Origin: Clostridia bacterium
Lineage (GTDB): Bacteria; Bacillota; Clostridia; Oscillospirales; Acutalibacteraceae
Assembly: GCA_017549285.1 (NCBI GenBank)
Contig: JAFYVE010000035.1
Location: 62,001 to 126,000, forward strand
Direction of reading: 5' to 3'
Length of the DNA stretch: 64,000 bases
How positions within the stretch are numbered: the stretch's first letter is position 1; each line of letters starts with the position of its first letter. This document shows, in pieces, positions 9,301 to 16,325 of this stretch. The notes beneath the pieces were generated by a model, which had not been told where the DNA came from, did not search any database, and was given only the letters and a program-made list of their open reading frames with translations. The translations under genes were made by a program, and so were the position numbers.

Positions 9301-10055
9301 CTGAAATTGAAGACGTTCCTGCTGAAGAAGTTCAGGTTAATGAAGTTCCCGTTTCAGATGCTCCCGTTCTTTTCGATGAACCCGATGTTGAAGAGTTTGA
9401 AATGGACGAATCTTCACTCGATGATATGCTTGATGAGTTTGAAAAAGCAACTGATAATATGGAGAGTCATCAGCAGCCGAAACTTACAGCTGAAGAAAAA
9501 AAAACGGCTCAAAAAAAAAGAGTTAGTTTAGTTATATTCATAATTATCACAATTGTTGCTATAATTGCTTCGGTTGCAATAATGCTTTATGCGGCAAACA
9601 ATGGAATAAACAAGCCTGAAGAACAGTCAGACGATGATGTATTTGTTCCTTCATATGAAACCGAAGCTGTGACAGTTGAAGAGGATTCTTCTCTGGAGCT
9701 TACCACAATAAGTACAACAAAGCCTCAGGAAACAACAACTGAGAAGCCGACAGAAACAACTACCAAAAAGCCGGAAACCACAAAACCTGTCACAACAACA
9801 AAACCCGTTACAACAACAAAGAAACCTGAAACAACGAAGCCTCCTGTAACAACAACCAAGGCTCCCGTAACTGAGTATCAGGGAGAGTTTGTGAATTACA
9901 CTCTCAAATACGGTGACACATACTATTCAATTCTCCGTGATCACGGTATTTCTCCCACACCTCAGAAGGTACAGAAATTCTGTGAAATCAACGGTATCAA
10001 TACATGGACAACTCTTAATCCCGGAACAGTCCTCAAAGTACCTCTTGATTTCTGA
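6321..10055 (+). CDS. YfhO-family polytopic membrane protein fused to a LysM-type tail
   Basis: About 1,244 residues from TTG 6321 (AAAGGA at 6306-6311; in-frame ATGs at 6294 and 6303 are alternatives). The first ~400 residues hold about a dozen membrane helices with the YfhO/GT-C-like start (FPFGENIILRMDLYHQYAPLYGEF) and are followed by a large extracytoplasmic domain and a last helix near residue 900. YfhO proteins help glycosylate cell-wall polymers such as lipoteichoic acid. Unusually, a ~150-residue acidic, Glu/Ala-rich cytoplasmic segment follows, then another membrane helix (VSLVIFIIITIVAIIASVAI), a TTTKP-type Thr/Pro linker, and a C-terminal LysM-like domain (YTLKYGDTYYSILRDHG). Two nine-A tracts precede the extra helix. 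Confidence 0.8.
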   Translation: MKAKKLGRKSNIFARNSECFLSAIIAAVIMVFAYAVWKFFPFGENIILRMDLYHQYAPLYGEFIERVFGADSLLYSFTSGLGSGFLGNYFNYLSSPTLFIVLLFGHFNLPEAIATVVLVKASASAYTFTYFLGKITKKSDISTAAFGLMYAFCGYFVAYYWNIMWLDAMVAFPLVMLGVWYIINKHKPVMYICSLAYVMMTNYYMAYMTCILSVIFFLYFYFADHSMAEKLGSGDYIIKPKYKKAAGYTFFSSRFLTTGFTFAGSSVLAALIGCFALLPVIFILSGSSATNSSFPSTFSTYFNVFDFLANHLAGVEPTIRSSGDTVLPNVYCGIISLVLVPVYMFSKKFSVKEKIATTAVIAVFFLSFNINMVNYIWHGFHFPNDLPYRFSFAYSFFILFIAYKVVASIEKISGKDILMSACFIAAFAMFVEKIGSKNVDQTVVWTSIAFAVIYAVVLVFLKNPKYAKASVSILLLTAVCAEILIADTPNYKVTQTKDAYTSSYEDTEAAIDIIENLEGEDGFYRMELASLLTRMDNSWFYYPGVSTFTSMAYEKVANLQYCLGLYGNEINSYTYNCQTGIYNSMMSLKYIVDNNSYVPTDNYKPVMDGNFLYTEVDSVNDMTIYKNNYWLPVAFSVNEGTDINWVYNNGDESRNDINPFVSQNDFFYNASGVSDILTPIDGVASDYRNIEEVDDMSVQTGKFNVYKVNTNEKSNEITFKYEIKDTQNIYVYVDANEVDSVLVSTGSFTYNQSIDSDPYILDVGTVKGGTDLYISYSIKDDKNSSNVNQYVYGMDQNKFIKAYNTIVENGVLDVTENRESYLKGTINLAEGKMLYTSIPYDKGWSVFVDGAEVADEDIVKIGDALMGVYMESGEHTVEFRFTPRGLVAGLGISAFGILLLVILLILKKKEKLFFGPAFRADYVEFGKWRDLAAEAEKAEAIALEQAYLDEIVEYELSQQTQEEENDSPWAQAIAAAENYARVSSQEEVAEPEAPEIEDVPAEEVQVNEVPVSDAPVLFDEPDVEEFEMDESSLDDMLDEFEKATDNMESHQQPKLTAEEKKTAQKKRVSLVIFIIITIVAIIASVAIMLYAANNGINKPEEQSDDDVFVPSYETEAVTVEEDSSLELTTISTTKPQETTTEKPTETTTKKPETTKPVTTTKPVTTTKKPETTKPPVTTTKAPVTEYQGEFVNYTLKYGDTYYSILRDHGISPTPQKVQKFCEINGINTWTTLNPGTVLKVPLDF

Positions 10056-10066
10056 TTAAAATTAAC

Positions 10067-10096
10067 AGGACAGTGATAACCTCACTGTCCTTATTT
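10067..10096 (+). terminator. Terminator after the YfhO-LysM gene
   Basis: 10-bp stem (10067-10076 with 10082-10091), 5-base loop, short T-rich tail TTATTTT. Confidence 0.75.
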
Positions 10097-10109
10097 TAAA
10101 AGGTGATTT

Positions 10110-10751
10110 ATGTCTGTCTGTTACATAATTTCAGCAGGTGACTGCTCACATATTGAAATAAGTAAAAAAAGTGATGATATTATAATTGCCGCAGATGCAG
10201 GAATGAATTACTGCAGACGTGACAATATTGTTCCTGATGTGATTATTGGTGATTTTGATTCACTCGGAAGCATTCCCGAAGAAGGTAATGTTATTAAGTT
10301 GCCCGTCGAAAAGGACGATACCGATACTTCTTTTGCCGTGAAATATGCTATGGAAAAAGGTTATAAAACATTTGTTATTTTTGGTGCTACGGGCGGAAAA
10401 CGTCAGGACCATACTTTTGCAAATATTGCTCTTCTCAGTTATATTTCAAAAAACGACGGTATCGGATTTCTTGTTTCGGGTGATACAACAATTACGGCAA
10501 TAACCGATGCTAAACTGAGTTTTTCCGATTCGCTCAGAGGTGATATCTCTGTATTCTCTTTTGATACTGTTTCTCAGGGTGTAACCGAAACGGGGCTTTA
10601 TTATAATTTTACCGATGCGATTGTTGAAAATTCCGTTGTTACGGGTGTCAGCAATTCATTTACGGGAAAAGAAAGCTCTGTAAGTGTAAGAAAGGGTACA
10701 CTTATAATATATTTTTCGGGAAAATTTTCAGATTGTACTCTTGACAAATGA
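10110..10751 (+). CDS. thiN: Thiamine pyrophosphokinase
   Basis: 213 residues, cytoplasmic; converts thiamine plus ATP to thiamine pyrophosphate. Family motifs in order are ADAGMNYC, PDVIIGDFDSLG, EKDDTDT, FGATGGKRQDH and the C-terminal thiamine-binding SNSFTGKESSVSV. SD AAAGGTG precedes ATG 10110. The end of the gene contains the -35 element of the next, riboswitch-controlled transcript for a thiamine transporter, so uptake and activation genes sit side by side but thiN itself has no riboswitch of its own in view. Confidence 0.93.
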   Translation: MSVCYIISAGDCSHIEISKKSDDIIIAADAGMNYCRRDNIVPDVIIGDFDSLGSIPEEGNVIKLPVEKDDTDTSFAVKYAMEKGYKTFVIFGATGGKRQDHTFANIALLSYISKNDGIGFLVSGDTTITAITDAKLSFSDSLRGDISVFSFDTVSQGVTETGLYYNFTDAIVENSVVTGVSNSFTGKESSVSVRKGTLIIYFSGKFSDCTLDK

Positions 10752-10768
10752 AATCATAGTGGTATAAT
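10741..10768 (+). promoter_or_regulatory. Promoter of the TPP riboswitch-thiT transcript
   Basis: Consensus TTGACA (10741-10746) and TATAAT (10763-10768) with a 16-base spacer. The -35 box is inside the last codons of thiN. Confidence 0.85.
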
Positions 10769-10785
10769 ACACTTGAAAAATGAAT

Positions 10786-10875
10786 ACACACCATATAGGG
10801 GTGCTTTAAAAGGCTGAGATGCACAAAGTGCAAACCCTTTAACCTGATACGGATAATGCCGGCGTAGGGAATATA
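10786..10875 (+). ncRNA. TPP riboswitch aptamer (THI element)
   Basis: Carries the hallmark conserved segments of the class: AGGGGTGC, GGCTGAGAT, ACCCTTT-AACCTGATACGGATAATGCC and GCGTAGGGAA. It lies 22-110 bases downstream of its promoter and upstream of thiT. Binding of TPP should favour the terminator at 10903-10938 and shut off transporter synthesis. Confidence 0.97.
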
Positions 10876-10902
10876 CGGACAGATTGATTTTGTTTTCAAT
10901 TC

Positions 10903-10938
10903 ACGCACTGCATTGGTCGATGTGGTGCGTTTTCGTTT
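10903..10938 (+). terminator. Riboswitch expression-platform terminator
   Basis: 11-bp stem including two G-U pairs (10903-10913 with 10920-10930), 6-base loop, tail TTTTCGTTTTA, placed between aptamer and the thiT start. It acts as the premature terminator of the riboswitch. Confidence 0.8.
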
Positions 10939-10965
10939 TATCTTATATTTTACGGAGTGGTAAAA

Positions 10966-11562
10966 ATGGAAAAAACAAAAAAGACAAATCTGTTGAAACT
11001 CACCGAATGTGCGATAATGCTTGCCCTTGCAACGGTCTTAAGCTTCATCAAAATCATTCAGATGCCTATGGGCGGTTCTGTAACGCTGTGTAGTATGTTA
11101 CCCATTATGCTTATCGGCATCAAGTACGGTAACCTTACAGGCGGACTCGTAGGTCTTATGTATGCAATTCTTCAGCTTGTTCTTGATTTACCCGGCGGAA
11201 ACGTTTTCTATATGGGTATGAGTGCAGGTGTGGTTATTATTGTGGCATTGTTCGATTACCTTGTGCCTTTCACAATGCTTGGTTTTGCAGGAACACTCAG
11301 AAAGGTAAATACAAAAAAAATTCCTATGCTCGGAGCTTATATAGGAGTTGTATGTGTCATAGTCATAAGATTCTGTTGTCATTTTATTACGGGCTTTACC
11401 GTATGGGGACAGTGGGCACCTGAGGGAATGAGCAAATACTATTATTCTCTTGTTTATAACGGTACATATTTATTGCCTGAGCTGGGAATAACATTGGTAG
11501 TAGCTGTTCTTCTGCTTCAGGTTCCTCAGATGAGAAGGCTGCTTTTAAATAATAAAAAATAA
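10966..11562 (+). CDS. thiT: ECF-type thiamine transporter substrate-binding membrane subunit
   Basis: About 198 residues with six predicted membrane helices. It matches the ThiT S-component: N-terminal LTECAIMLALATVLSFIKI, the conserved GGSVTLCSMLPIMLIG loop, and the C-terminal signature around CHFITGFTVWG. It binds thiamine and associates with an ECF energising module (EcfA/A'/T), which is not in this window. ATG 10966 is chosen because GGAGTGG at 10954-10960 is correctly spaced; an in-frame GTG at 10957 overlaps that SD. Control is by the upstream TPP riboswitch. Confidence 0.95.
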   Translation: MEKTKKTNLLKLTECAIMLALATVLSFIKIIQMPMGGSVTLCSMLPIMLIGIKYGNLTGGLVGLMYAILQLVLDLPGGNVFYMGMSAGVVIIVALFDYLVPFTMLGFAGTLRKVNTKKIPMLGAYIGVVCVIVIRFCCHFITGFTVWGQWAPEGMSKYYYSLVYNGTYLLPELGITLVVAVLLLQVPQMRRLLLNNKK

Positions 11563-11585
11563 TATAAAAAAAATTAAAAAAATGC

Positions 11586-11614
11586 TTGACAAATGAAAGT
11601 TATTGGTATATAAT
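11586..11614 (+). promoter_or_regulatory. Promoter of tRNA-Gln
   Basis: Perfect TTGACA (11586-11591), 17-base spacer, TATAAT (11609-11614), 12 bases before the tRNA. Confidence 0.85.
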
Positions 11615-11626
11615 AACTTTCGTCTT

Positions 11627-11700
11627 AGAGGTATAGTGTAACGGTAACACTCCGGACTCTGACTCCGTCATTTAAGGTTCGAATCCTTATACCTCTGCCA
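11627..11700 (+). tRNA. tRNA-Gln (anticodon CTG)
   Basis: Complete cloverleaf. The 7-bp acceptor AGAGGTA pairs with TACCTCT, the D stem is GTGT/ACAC, the anticodon loop is CTCTGAC with anticodon CTG, the T arm is GTTCGAATC, the discriminator base is G and CCA is encoded. The first anticodon-stem pair (C with T) is mismatched. It decodes CAG. It is a stand-alone gene with its own promoter and terminator. Confidence 0.93.
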
Positions 11701-11701
11701 G

Positions 11702-11733
11702 AAAAAAGCACTTGCTTAAGCAAGTGCTTTTTT
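11702..11733 (+). terminator. Terminator of tRNA-Gln
   Basis: Perfect 14-bp stem (11702-11715 with 11720-11733) with TTAA loop; A-run and T-run on the two sides. Confidence 0.9.
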
Positions 11734-11758
11734 ATTTAATGAATAATTCTGTTTCACA

Positions 11759-11783
11759 ACACCTGCCCGTCAGGTGTTTTTTT
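11759..11783 (+). terminator. Second terminator-like hairpin after tRNA-Gln
   Basis: 7-bp stem (11759-11765 with 11771-11777), CCCGT loop, seven T. A tandem terminator that insulates the next secreted-protein gene. Confidence 0.7.
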
Positions 11784-11818
11784 GTTGACAAGAAACTACA
11801 CAATCCAACTATTTCACC

Positions 11819-11847
11819 TTGACAGTTTTGTGAAAATACTGTAAAAT
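11819..11847 (+). promoter_or_regulatory. Promoter of the C39-like secreted protein
   Basis: TTGACA (11819-11824), 17-base spacer, TAAAAT (11842-11847), 33 bases before the start codon. Confidence 0.75.
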
Positions 11848-11879
11848 AATAGTGATTAATTATCTTTAACAGGTGGATT

Positions 11880-14342
11880 ATGACGAAAGTTCTTAAACGA
11901 TTTTTAACTTTTATTATAATATCTGTAATCTGTCTGAATTCCCTGATTATCCCCGTTTATGCAGTCAGTTCAGATGATATAAATATTGAAAGTGTTTTTC
12001 TCAAGCAGGAAACTGCCGTTACTTGCACGCTCTCGAGTGCAACAATGATGTTGCGCCGTACTGCTATTATCGCCGGATTCCCTGATTGGGCTGAAATTAC
12101 AGAGCCCAATATCAGAGATACAGCGTGGATTGACGGTGTCGGCTTGCGTTGGGATTTTTCTTTTTACGGTATGACCGTAGGTCACGGATATTATCCCGAT
12201 GATGCCGATAAAAAGCTGTTTATGATTGAATTGCTTGATAAATTCCCCCAGGGTGTTGTTGTATATAACACAGGTAAAAAAGGTCAGACTCACGCAATCT
12301 TTTTATGTGATTATGATAAAGCAACAGATACATTCTATGTATCTGATCCTGCTTCAAATATTCCTGCAGGTCGTATCCCTCTTATGCAGTCATCAATTGT
12401 CGGAGAAACACAGGCAGATAAAATTGGCAATTTATCGGCTTACTGGTATGTTTCAACTCCCGAAGTCAGATACAAAAACGGTGAATTTACTTCTTCGGGC
12501 ACAGTTTCAAATCCTTATGACCCCACACACGATTCATACAGCTTTGAACAGACAAAGGAACGTATTCACGATTATTATGTTGTAAATTATGATTCCGCTA
12601 AAGGTGTTGCTCTGAGATATTATCCCAGCGGAAGCAGTTCTTCTGCAAAATCTGTCACAAAAGGTACAATTCTTTATGTGACTCATAAAGGAAAAAATAA
12701 TTTCGGTGCCGAGTGGTATAAACTCAATTCGGGACACTATATATTTAGTACAAACTTAATATCATTTGATGAATATTCAGGTGAAATCAAAAAGTTCAAT
12801 AACACAGCCGTCAGTTCAGAAGGTACTTACAAGGCATCGTCTAAAAACGGAACTGTTCCCGTAAGAATTGAGCCGTCAGAAGGCAATAACGTTGTTGCAA
12901 ACATAGAAAATGATGTAAAACTTTATATTACTCATTCGGGTGATAATTCTGTCGGAGCAAAATGGCTTAAAACGGAAGACGGACATTATGTTAAAGCCGA
13001 AGATATGACATTTGTGTCAAAAGGTAAGCTTGAGGGGGAACTTTTCAAAGGAACATATTCTCTTGTTACGGGTGAATATAAATCCGAACCCAAAGAAAGC
13101 AACGGTAATGCAAATACTCCCGAACTCGTTACGGGAAAATATAAAATCACAGCTTCTGCACTTAATCTGAGAAAAGATGCCGTCAACGGTGAAGTTTATA
13201 CAAGTATTCCTAAAGATACCGTTGTTGAGGTTGTTGCGATTTCAGACGGTTGGGGAAAAACCTCATACGATGGTTATGTAGGCTGGATTCTTCTTGATTA
13301 TGCAGTCAAAGTTGAGGAAGACAGATTCAGGATTGAATCTATAAAAATCAGTGCCGATGAAGCTGAAACAGGTGAAGATATCGTCTGCACCGTCAGCGTG
13401 ACCGGTACCGATAAAGCGCTTTATTTGTTCTCCGTATATAACGATTCGGGTGAGAAAATATTCTCTTCAACTTATACTTCAAATAATTCCTACACATATA
13501 AAACAACTCAGTCGGGCAGTTTTTATTTCTTTGTTGAAGTAAAGAATGCAGACAATAAGAAGCTTACTTCTTTCAGCAGAAACTTTAATGTTTATGATAA
13601 ACTTCAGATAGAATCCGTAAAAAGTAACATTGATGAGTTTACATATGTATCTAATGAAATAATGTGGACGGTTGATGCAAGTTCAGTTTCTTCAGATGCC
13701 GTTTATATATATGCTCTTTATTGTGACGGTCAGCTTCTGTTTGAAACGGAATCACGTTTTAATGAGTTTTCATATGTTCCCGAAAAAGCGGGAAAATATC
13801 TTCTTTATGCAACTCTTTCCGATTCAAGAACAAAATCTGAAACTGTTGAAGCTGATGAAGTCAATGTTTATGAAAACGTGAAAATTGCATCTGTGAATGT
13901 GCCTGCAACTGCAGTCAGAGGCTCTCAGGTGAAATTCTCTGCAGAAGCTGTTGGCGGAACAGGTGATTATCAGTATTGTTTTATTGTTTTCAGAGACGGA
14001 ACTATTATCAAAAATGGTCTGTTTTCTTCTTTGAACAGCGATTCATTTATTCCCGAAACTGAAGGAACATACCTTGTTTTCTGCACGGTTATGGACTCAA
14101 GCAATATGATTTCATCTGCTTTTTCCGACGAAATCATTGTTGTGGACGGTTTGACGGGTGATGTTGACAGAAACGGCTCAGTTTCGGCAAGAGATGCAAG
14201 AATTGTTCTCAGACACTCTGCAAAGCTTGAGCTAATGGATGACTCTGCAACCGTTCTTGCTGATGTGAATAAGGACGGTATAATCAATGCATCTGATGCA
14301 AGACGTATTCTAAGATGTGCTGCAAAAATTGAAACTTTTTAA
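11880..14342 (+). CDS. Secreted C39-like papain-fold protein with SH3, Ig-like and dockerin modules
   Basis: 820 residues. Signal peptide (1-28, VYA cleavage), then a C39-like/papain-fold domain at about 35-190 with candidate catalytic residues Gln43, Cys49 (TCTLSSATMML), His138 (THAIFLCDYD) and Asp156 (VSDPAS). Three SH3-like repeats follow at about 230-300, 310-385 and 418-480 (the last has the LNLRKDA...GWGKTSYDGYVGW pattern of SH3b wall-binding domains), then three ~85-residue Ig-like repeats (485-755) and a C-terminal dockerin-like pair (GDVDRNGSVSARDARIVLR, DVNKDGIINASDARRILR). This suggests an extracellular cysteine peptidase or amidase acting at the wall. SD AGGTGG precedes ATG. Confidence 0.85.
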   Translation: MTKVLKRFLTFIIISVICLNSLIIPVYAVSSDDINIESVFLKQETAVTCTLSSATMMLRRTAIIAGFPDWAEITEPNIRDTAWIDGVGLRWDFSFYGMTVGHGYYPDDADKKLFMIELLDKFPQGVVVYNTGKKGQTHAIFLCDYDKATDTFYVSDPASNIPAGRIPLMQSSIVGETQADKIGNLSAYWYVSTPEVRYKNGEFTSSGTVSNPYDPTHDSYSFEQTKERIHDYYVVNYDSAKGVALRYYPSGSSSSAKSVTKGTILYVTHKGKNNFGAEWYKLNSGHYIFSTNLISFDEYSGEIKKFNNTAVSSEGTYKASSKNGTVPVRIEPSEGNNVVANIENDVKLYITHSGDNSVGAKWLKTEDGHYVKAEDMTFVSKGKLEGELFKGTYSLVTGEYKSEPKESNGNANTPELVTGKYKITASALNLRKDAVNGEVYTSIPKDTVVEVVAISDGWGKTSYDGYVGWILLDYAVKVEEDRFRIESIKISADEAETGEDIVCTVSVTGTDKALYLFSVYNDSGEKIFSSTYTSNNSYTYKTTQSGSFYFFVEVKNADNKKLTSFSRNFNVYDKLQIESVKSNIDEFTYVSNEIMWTVDASSVSSDAVYIYALYCDGQLLFETESRFNEFSYVPEKAGKYLLYATLSDSRTKSETVEADEVNVYENVKIASVNVPATAVRGSQVKFSAEAVGGTGDYQYCFIVFRDGTIIKNGLFSSLNSDSFIPETEGTYLVFCTVMDSSNMISSAFSDEIIVVDGLTGDVDRNGSVSARDARIVLRHSAKLELMDDSATVLADVNKDGIINASDARRILRCAAKIETF

Positions 14343-14401
14343 CAATTTTAAATATTCATTTAATGATTCGGTTCTAATATAGTTGTAAAGGTGATTGATA
14401 A

Positions 14402-14812
14402 ATGAATATTGCGTTTTTTCTTAAACCAAAAATATCTGTTGCATTTCTTTATAATGATTATACAATAAGGCAGTCGCTTGAAAAGATGTGTCATTACGGA
14501 TATTCTGCAATTCCTGTTATAAACAGGGAAGGCAGATATGTCGGGACTGTCAGCGAAGGTGATTTTCTGTGGTATCTCACAGATTGTTTCAGCAATAATG
14601 AAGATGTTAATCTTAAAACACTTGAGGAACTTCCCCTTTCAAAAATCCTGAAGCAGAGTGCCTATAAACCTATGAAGGTTACTGCTGATGTTAATGAACT
14701 TATCACTCTTGCAACGAAACAGAACTTTGTTCCCGTTGTGGATGATCTCGGTTCTTTTATCGGGATTGTCACACGACGTGATATCATAAAACATCTGACC
14801 GATAATAAATAA
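14402..14812 (+). CDS. Tandem CBS-domain protein
   Basis: 136 residues made almost entirely of two CBS domains: residues ~15-60 (SAIPVINREGRYVGTVSEGDFL) and ~85-132 (NFVPVVDDLGSFIGIVTRRDII). Such stand-alone pairs usually bind adenine nucleotides and act as regulatory modules. No partner domain and no informative neighbour; cytoplasmic. SD AAAGGTGAT precedes ATG 14402 and a hairpin terminator follows immediately. Confidence 0.88.
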   Translation: MNIAFFLKPKISVAFLYNDYTIRQSLEKMCHYGYSAIPVINREGRYVGTVSEGDFLWYLTDCFSNNEDVNLKTLEELPLSKILKQSAYKPMKVTADVNELITLATKQNFVPVVDDLGSFIGIVTRRDIIKHLTDNK

Positions 14813-14814
14813 AA

Positions 14815-14839
14815 AAAGAACCGACTCGGTCGGTTCTTT
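14815..14839. terminator. Bidirectional terminator between CBS gene and cysK
   Basis: 11-bp stem (14815-14825 with 14829-14839) and a three-base loop, A-rich on the left and T-rich on the right, lying between convergent genes. Confidence 0.85.
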
Positions 14840-14852
14840 ATCATTAAATATT

Positions 14853-15782
14853 TCAATCATCAAAAAGAGGAGTAGAGAAGTATCTCTCAGCTGTATCGGG
14901 AAGAACAGTTACAACAGTTTTTCCCTTACCGAGCTTCTTTGCAAGTTTAAGAGCGGCCGCAACGTTTGTTCCGCTTGAAATTCCGCACATAAGCCCTTCA
15001 TATTTTGCAAGGTCTTTTGCTGTGCCTATAGCTTCTTCGTCTGTAATGATACAGATTGAATCATAAATTTCTGTGTTGAGGATTTTGGGAATAAGACCGT
15101 CTCCGATACCCATCTGGATATGAGTGCCGATGTTTCCGCCTGCAAGAATAGCTGCATTTTCAGGTTCAACAGCCCATATTTCAATATTGGGGTTATGTTC
15201 TTTGAGAACTTCACCTGTTCCCGTGATTGTTCCGCCGGTTCCTATACCGGAGCAGAAACCGTGAATGGGACAATCTGCCTGTTCAAGAATTTCTTTTGCG
15301 GTGTGTCTTCTGTGAACATCGGGATTTGCTTTGTTTTCAAACTGCTGGGGTATGAAAACATTCGGGTCTTCCTTTGCCATATTAACGGCTGTTTCAACGC
15401 ATTTCTCAATGCATTCACCGATATTGCCGTCATCGTGGACAAGGATTACTTCTGCGCCGTAATGTTCAACCAGCTTTTTTCTTTCTATGCTGACTGAGTC
15501 AGGCATAATGATTTTTGTCTTATACCCTTTGACAGCACCTACAAGAGCAAGTCCTATACCCTGATTGCCGCTTGTGGGTTCTACAATGACTGTATTTTCA
15601 TTGAGAATGCCCTGTTTTTCGGCTGAGAGAATCATATTATATGCTGTTCTTGTCTTGATTGAACCGCCTACATTCAGACCTTCGTATTTTACAAGAATCT
15701 GAGCACTGTCTTCGGGAACTATTTTTTTGAGTCTTATGAGCGGTGTACTGCCCATAGCTTTAAGAACGTTATCGTAAATCAT
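14853..15782 (-). CDS. cysK: Cysteine synthase (O-acetylserine sulfhydrylase) family
   Basis: 309 residues, PLP fold-type II. The lysine for PLP is in GGSIKTRTAYN, the substrate loop is EPTSGNQGIGLAL, the phosphate loop is GIGTGGTITGTGEVL, and the C-terminal PDTAERYFSTPLF is typical of CysK. The open frame extends 49 codons upstream, but the family start MIYDNVLKAMGSTPLIRL at 15782 has GGGGTG before it and lies downstream of a perfect promoter, so that start was chosen. Two positions differ from the usual CysK consensus (SVKDR to SIKTR, SGNTG to SGNQG), so the acceptor or donor could differ. Confidence 0.88.
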   Translation of the reverse strand: MIYDNVLKAMGSTPLIRLKKIVPEDSAQILVKYEGLNVGGSIKTRTAYNMILSAEKQGILNENTVIVEPTSGNQGIGLALVGAVKGYKTKIIMPDSVSIERKKLVEHYGAEVILVHDDGNIGECIEKCVETAVNMAKEDPNVFIPQQFENKANPDVHRRHTAKEILEQADCPIHGFCSGIGTGGTITGTGEVLKEHNPNIEIWAVEPENAAILAGGNIGTHIQMGIGDGLIPKILNTEIYDSICIITDEEAIGTAKDLAKYEGLMCGISSGTNVAAALKLAKKLGKGKTVVTVLPDTAERYFSTPLFDD

Positions 15783-15833
15783 AAATACACCCCAGATATA
15801 TAAAAAAAGGTAATTAATTTTCACTGAGAATAA

Positions 15834-15862
15834 ATTATAATATTTATTTTTCTTTTTGTCAA
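15834..15862 (-). promoter_or_regulatory. Promoter of cysK
   Basis: On the minus strand, TTGACA (15862-15857), 17-base spacer, TATAAT (15839-15834): a perfect consensus about 50 bases before the chosen start. It excludes the longer upstream frame. Confidence 0.85.
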
Positions 15863-15899
15863 TTATATAATATGTTAAATTTTGAAAAGAGTGAGTCTT

Positions 15900-16325
15900 T
15901 TGGGTAATTTTGTATTGAAATTTAAGCAATTTATGCAGGGCAGAAACGGTATTGATAAATTAACTTACGGTATTTTTGCTGTTTATTGTGTTCTTTCTGC
16001 AGTAAAGATATTTTTCATCGGTAATAAATGGGGAACAATTATAATAAGTGTTCTTCAGTTTGCTGTAATCGGTTACGGAATATACCGTATTCTGTCAAAA
16101 AATCTTCAGAAAAGATATAACGAAAATTTTAAATTTGAGCAGTTTCTTCTTGCTTGGAAACCCCATATTGAGCATCTGAAATTAAGAATAAAATATTTCA
16201 GAACTCACCGTTTCAGAACCTGTAAAGGTTGTGGTGAGTTCCTCCGTCTTAAAAGAAAAAGCGGCAAAAGACAGCTTGTCTGTCCTAAGTGTGGTAAGGA
16301 GCTTTCATTCTTTATTCTGTTCTGA
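15900..16325 (+). CDS. Small membrane protein with C-terminal zinc ribbon
   Basis: About 141 residues. Two membrane helices (LTYGIFAVYCVLSAVKIFFI and TIIISVLQFAVIGYGIYRIL) are followed by a basic segment and a zinc ribbon with CKGCGEFLRL and VCPKCGKEL. TTG 15900 is preceded by GAGTGAG; TTG 15882 and ATG 15933 are alternatives, so the start is uncertain. Proteins of this build occur widely in Clostridia without assigned function. Its 3' end overlaps the converging pseudouridine synthase gene by 14 bases. Confidence 0.7.
   Translation: MGNFVLKFKQFMQGRNGIDKLTYGIFAVYCVLSAVKIFFIGNKWGTIIISVLQFAVIGYGIYRILSKNLQKRYNENFKFEQFLLAWKPHIEHLKLRIKYFRTHRFRTCKGCGEFLRLKRKSGKRQLVCPKCGKELSFFILF

Noticed and set aside
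14853-15929. 49-codon N-terminal extension of the cysteine synthase
   Set aside because: It would overlap the perfect promoter at 15834-15862 and lacks family similarity; the SD supports the start at 15782.
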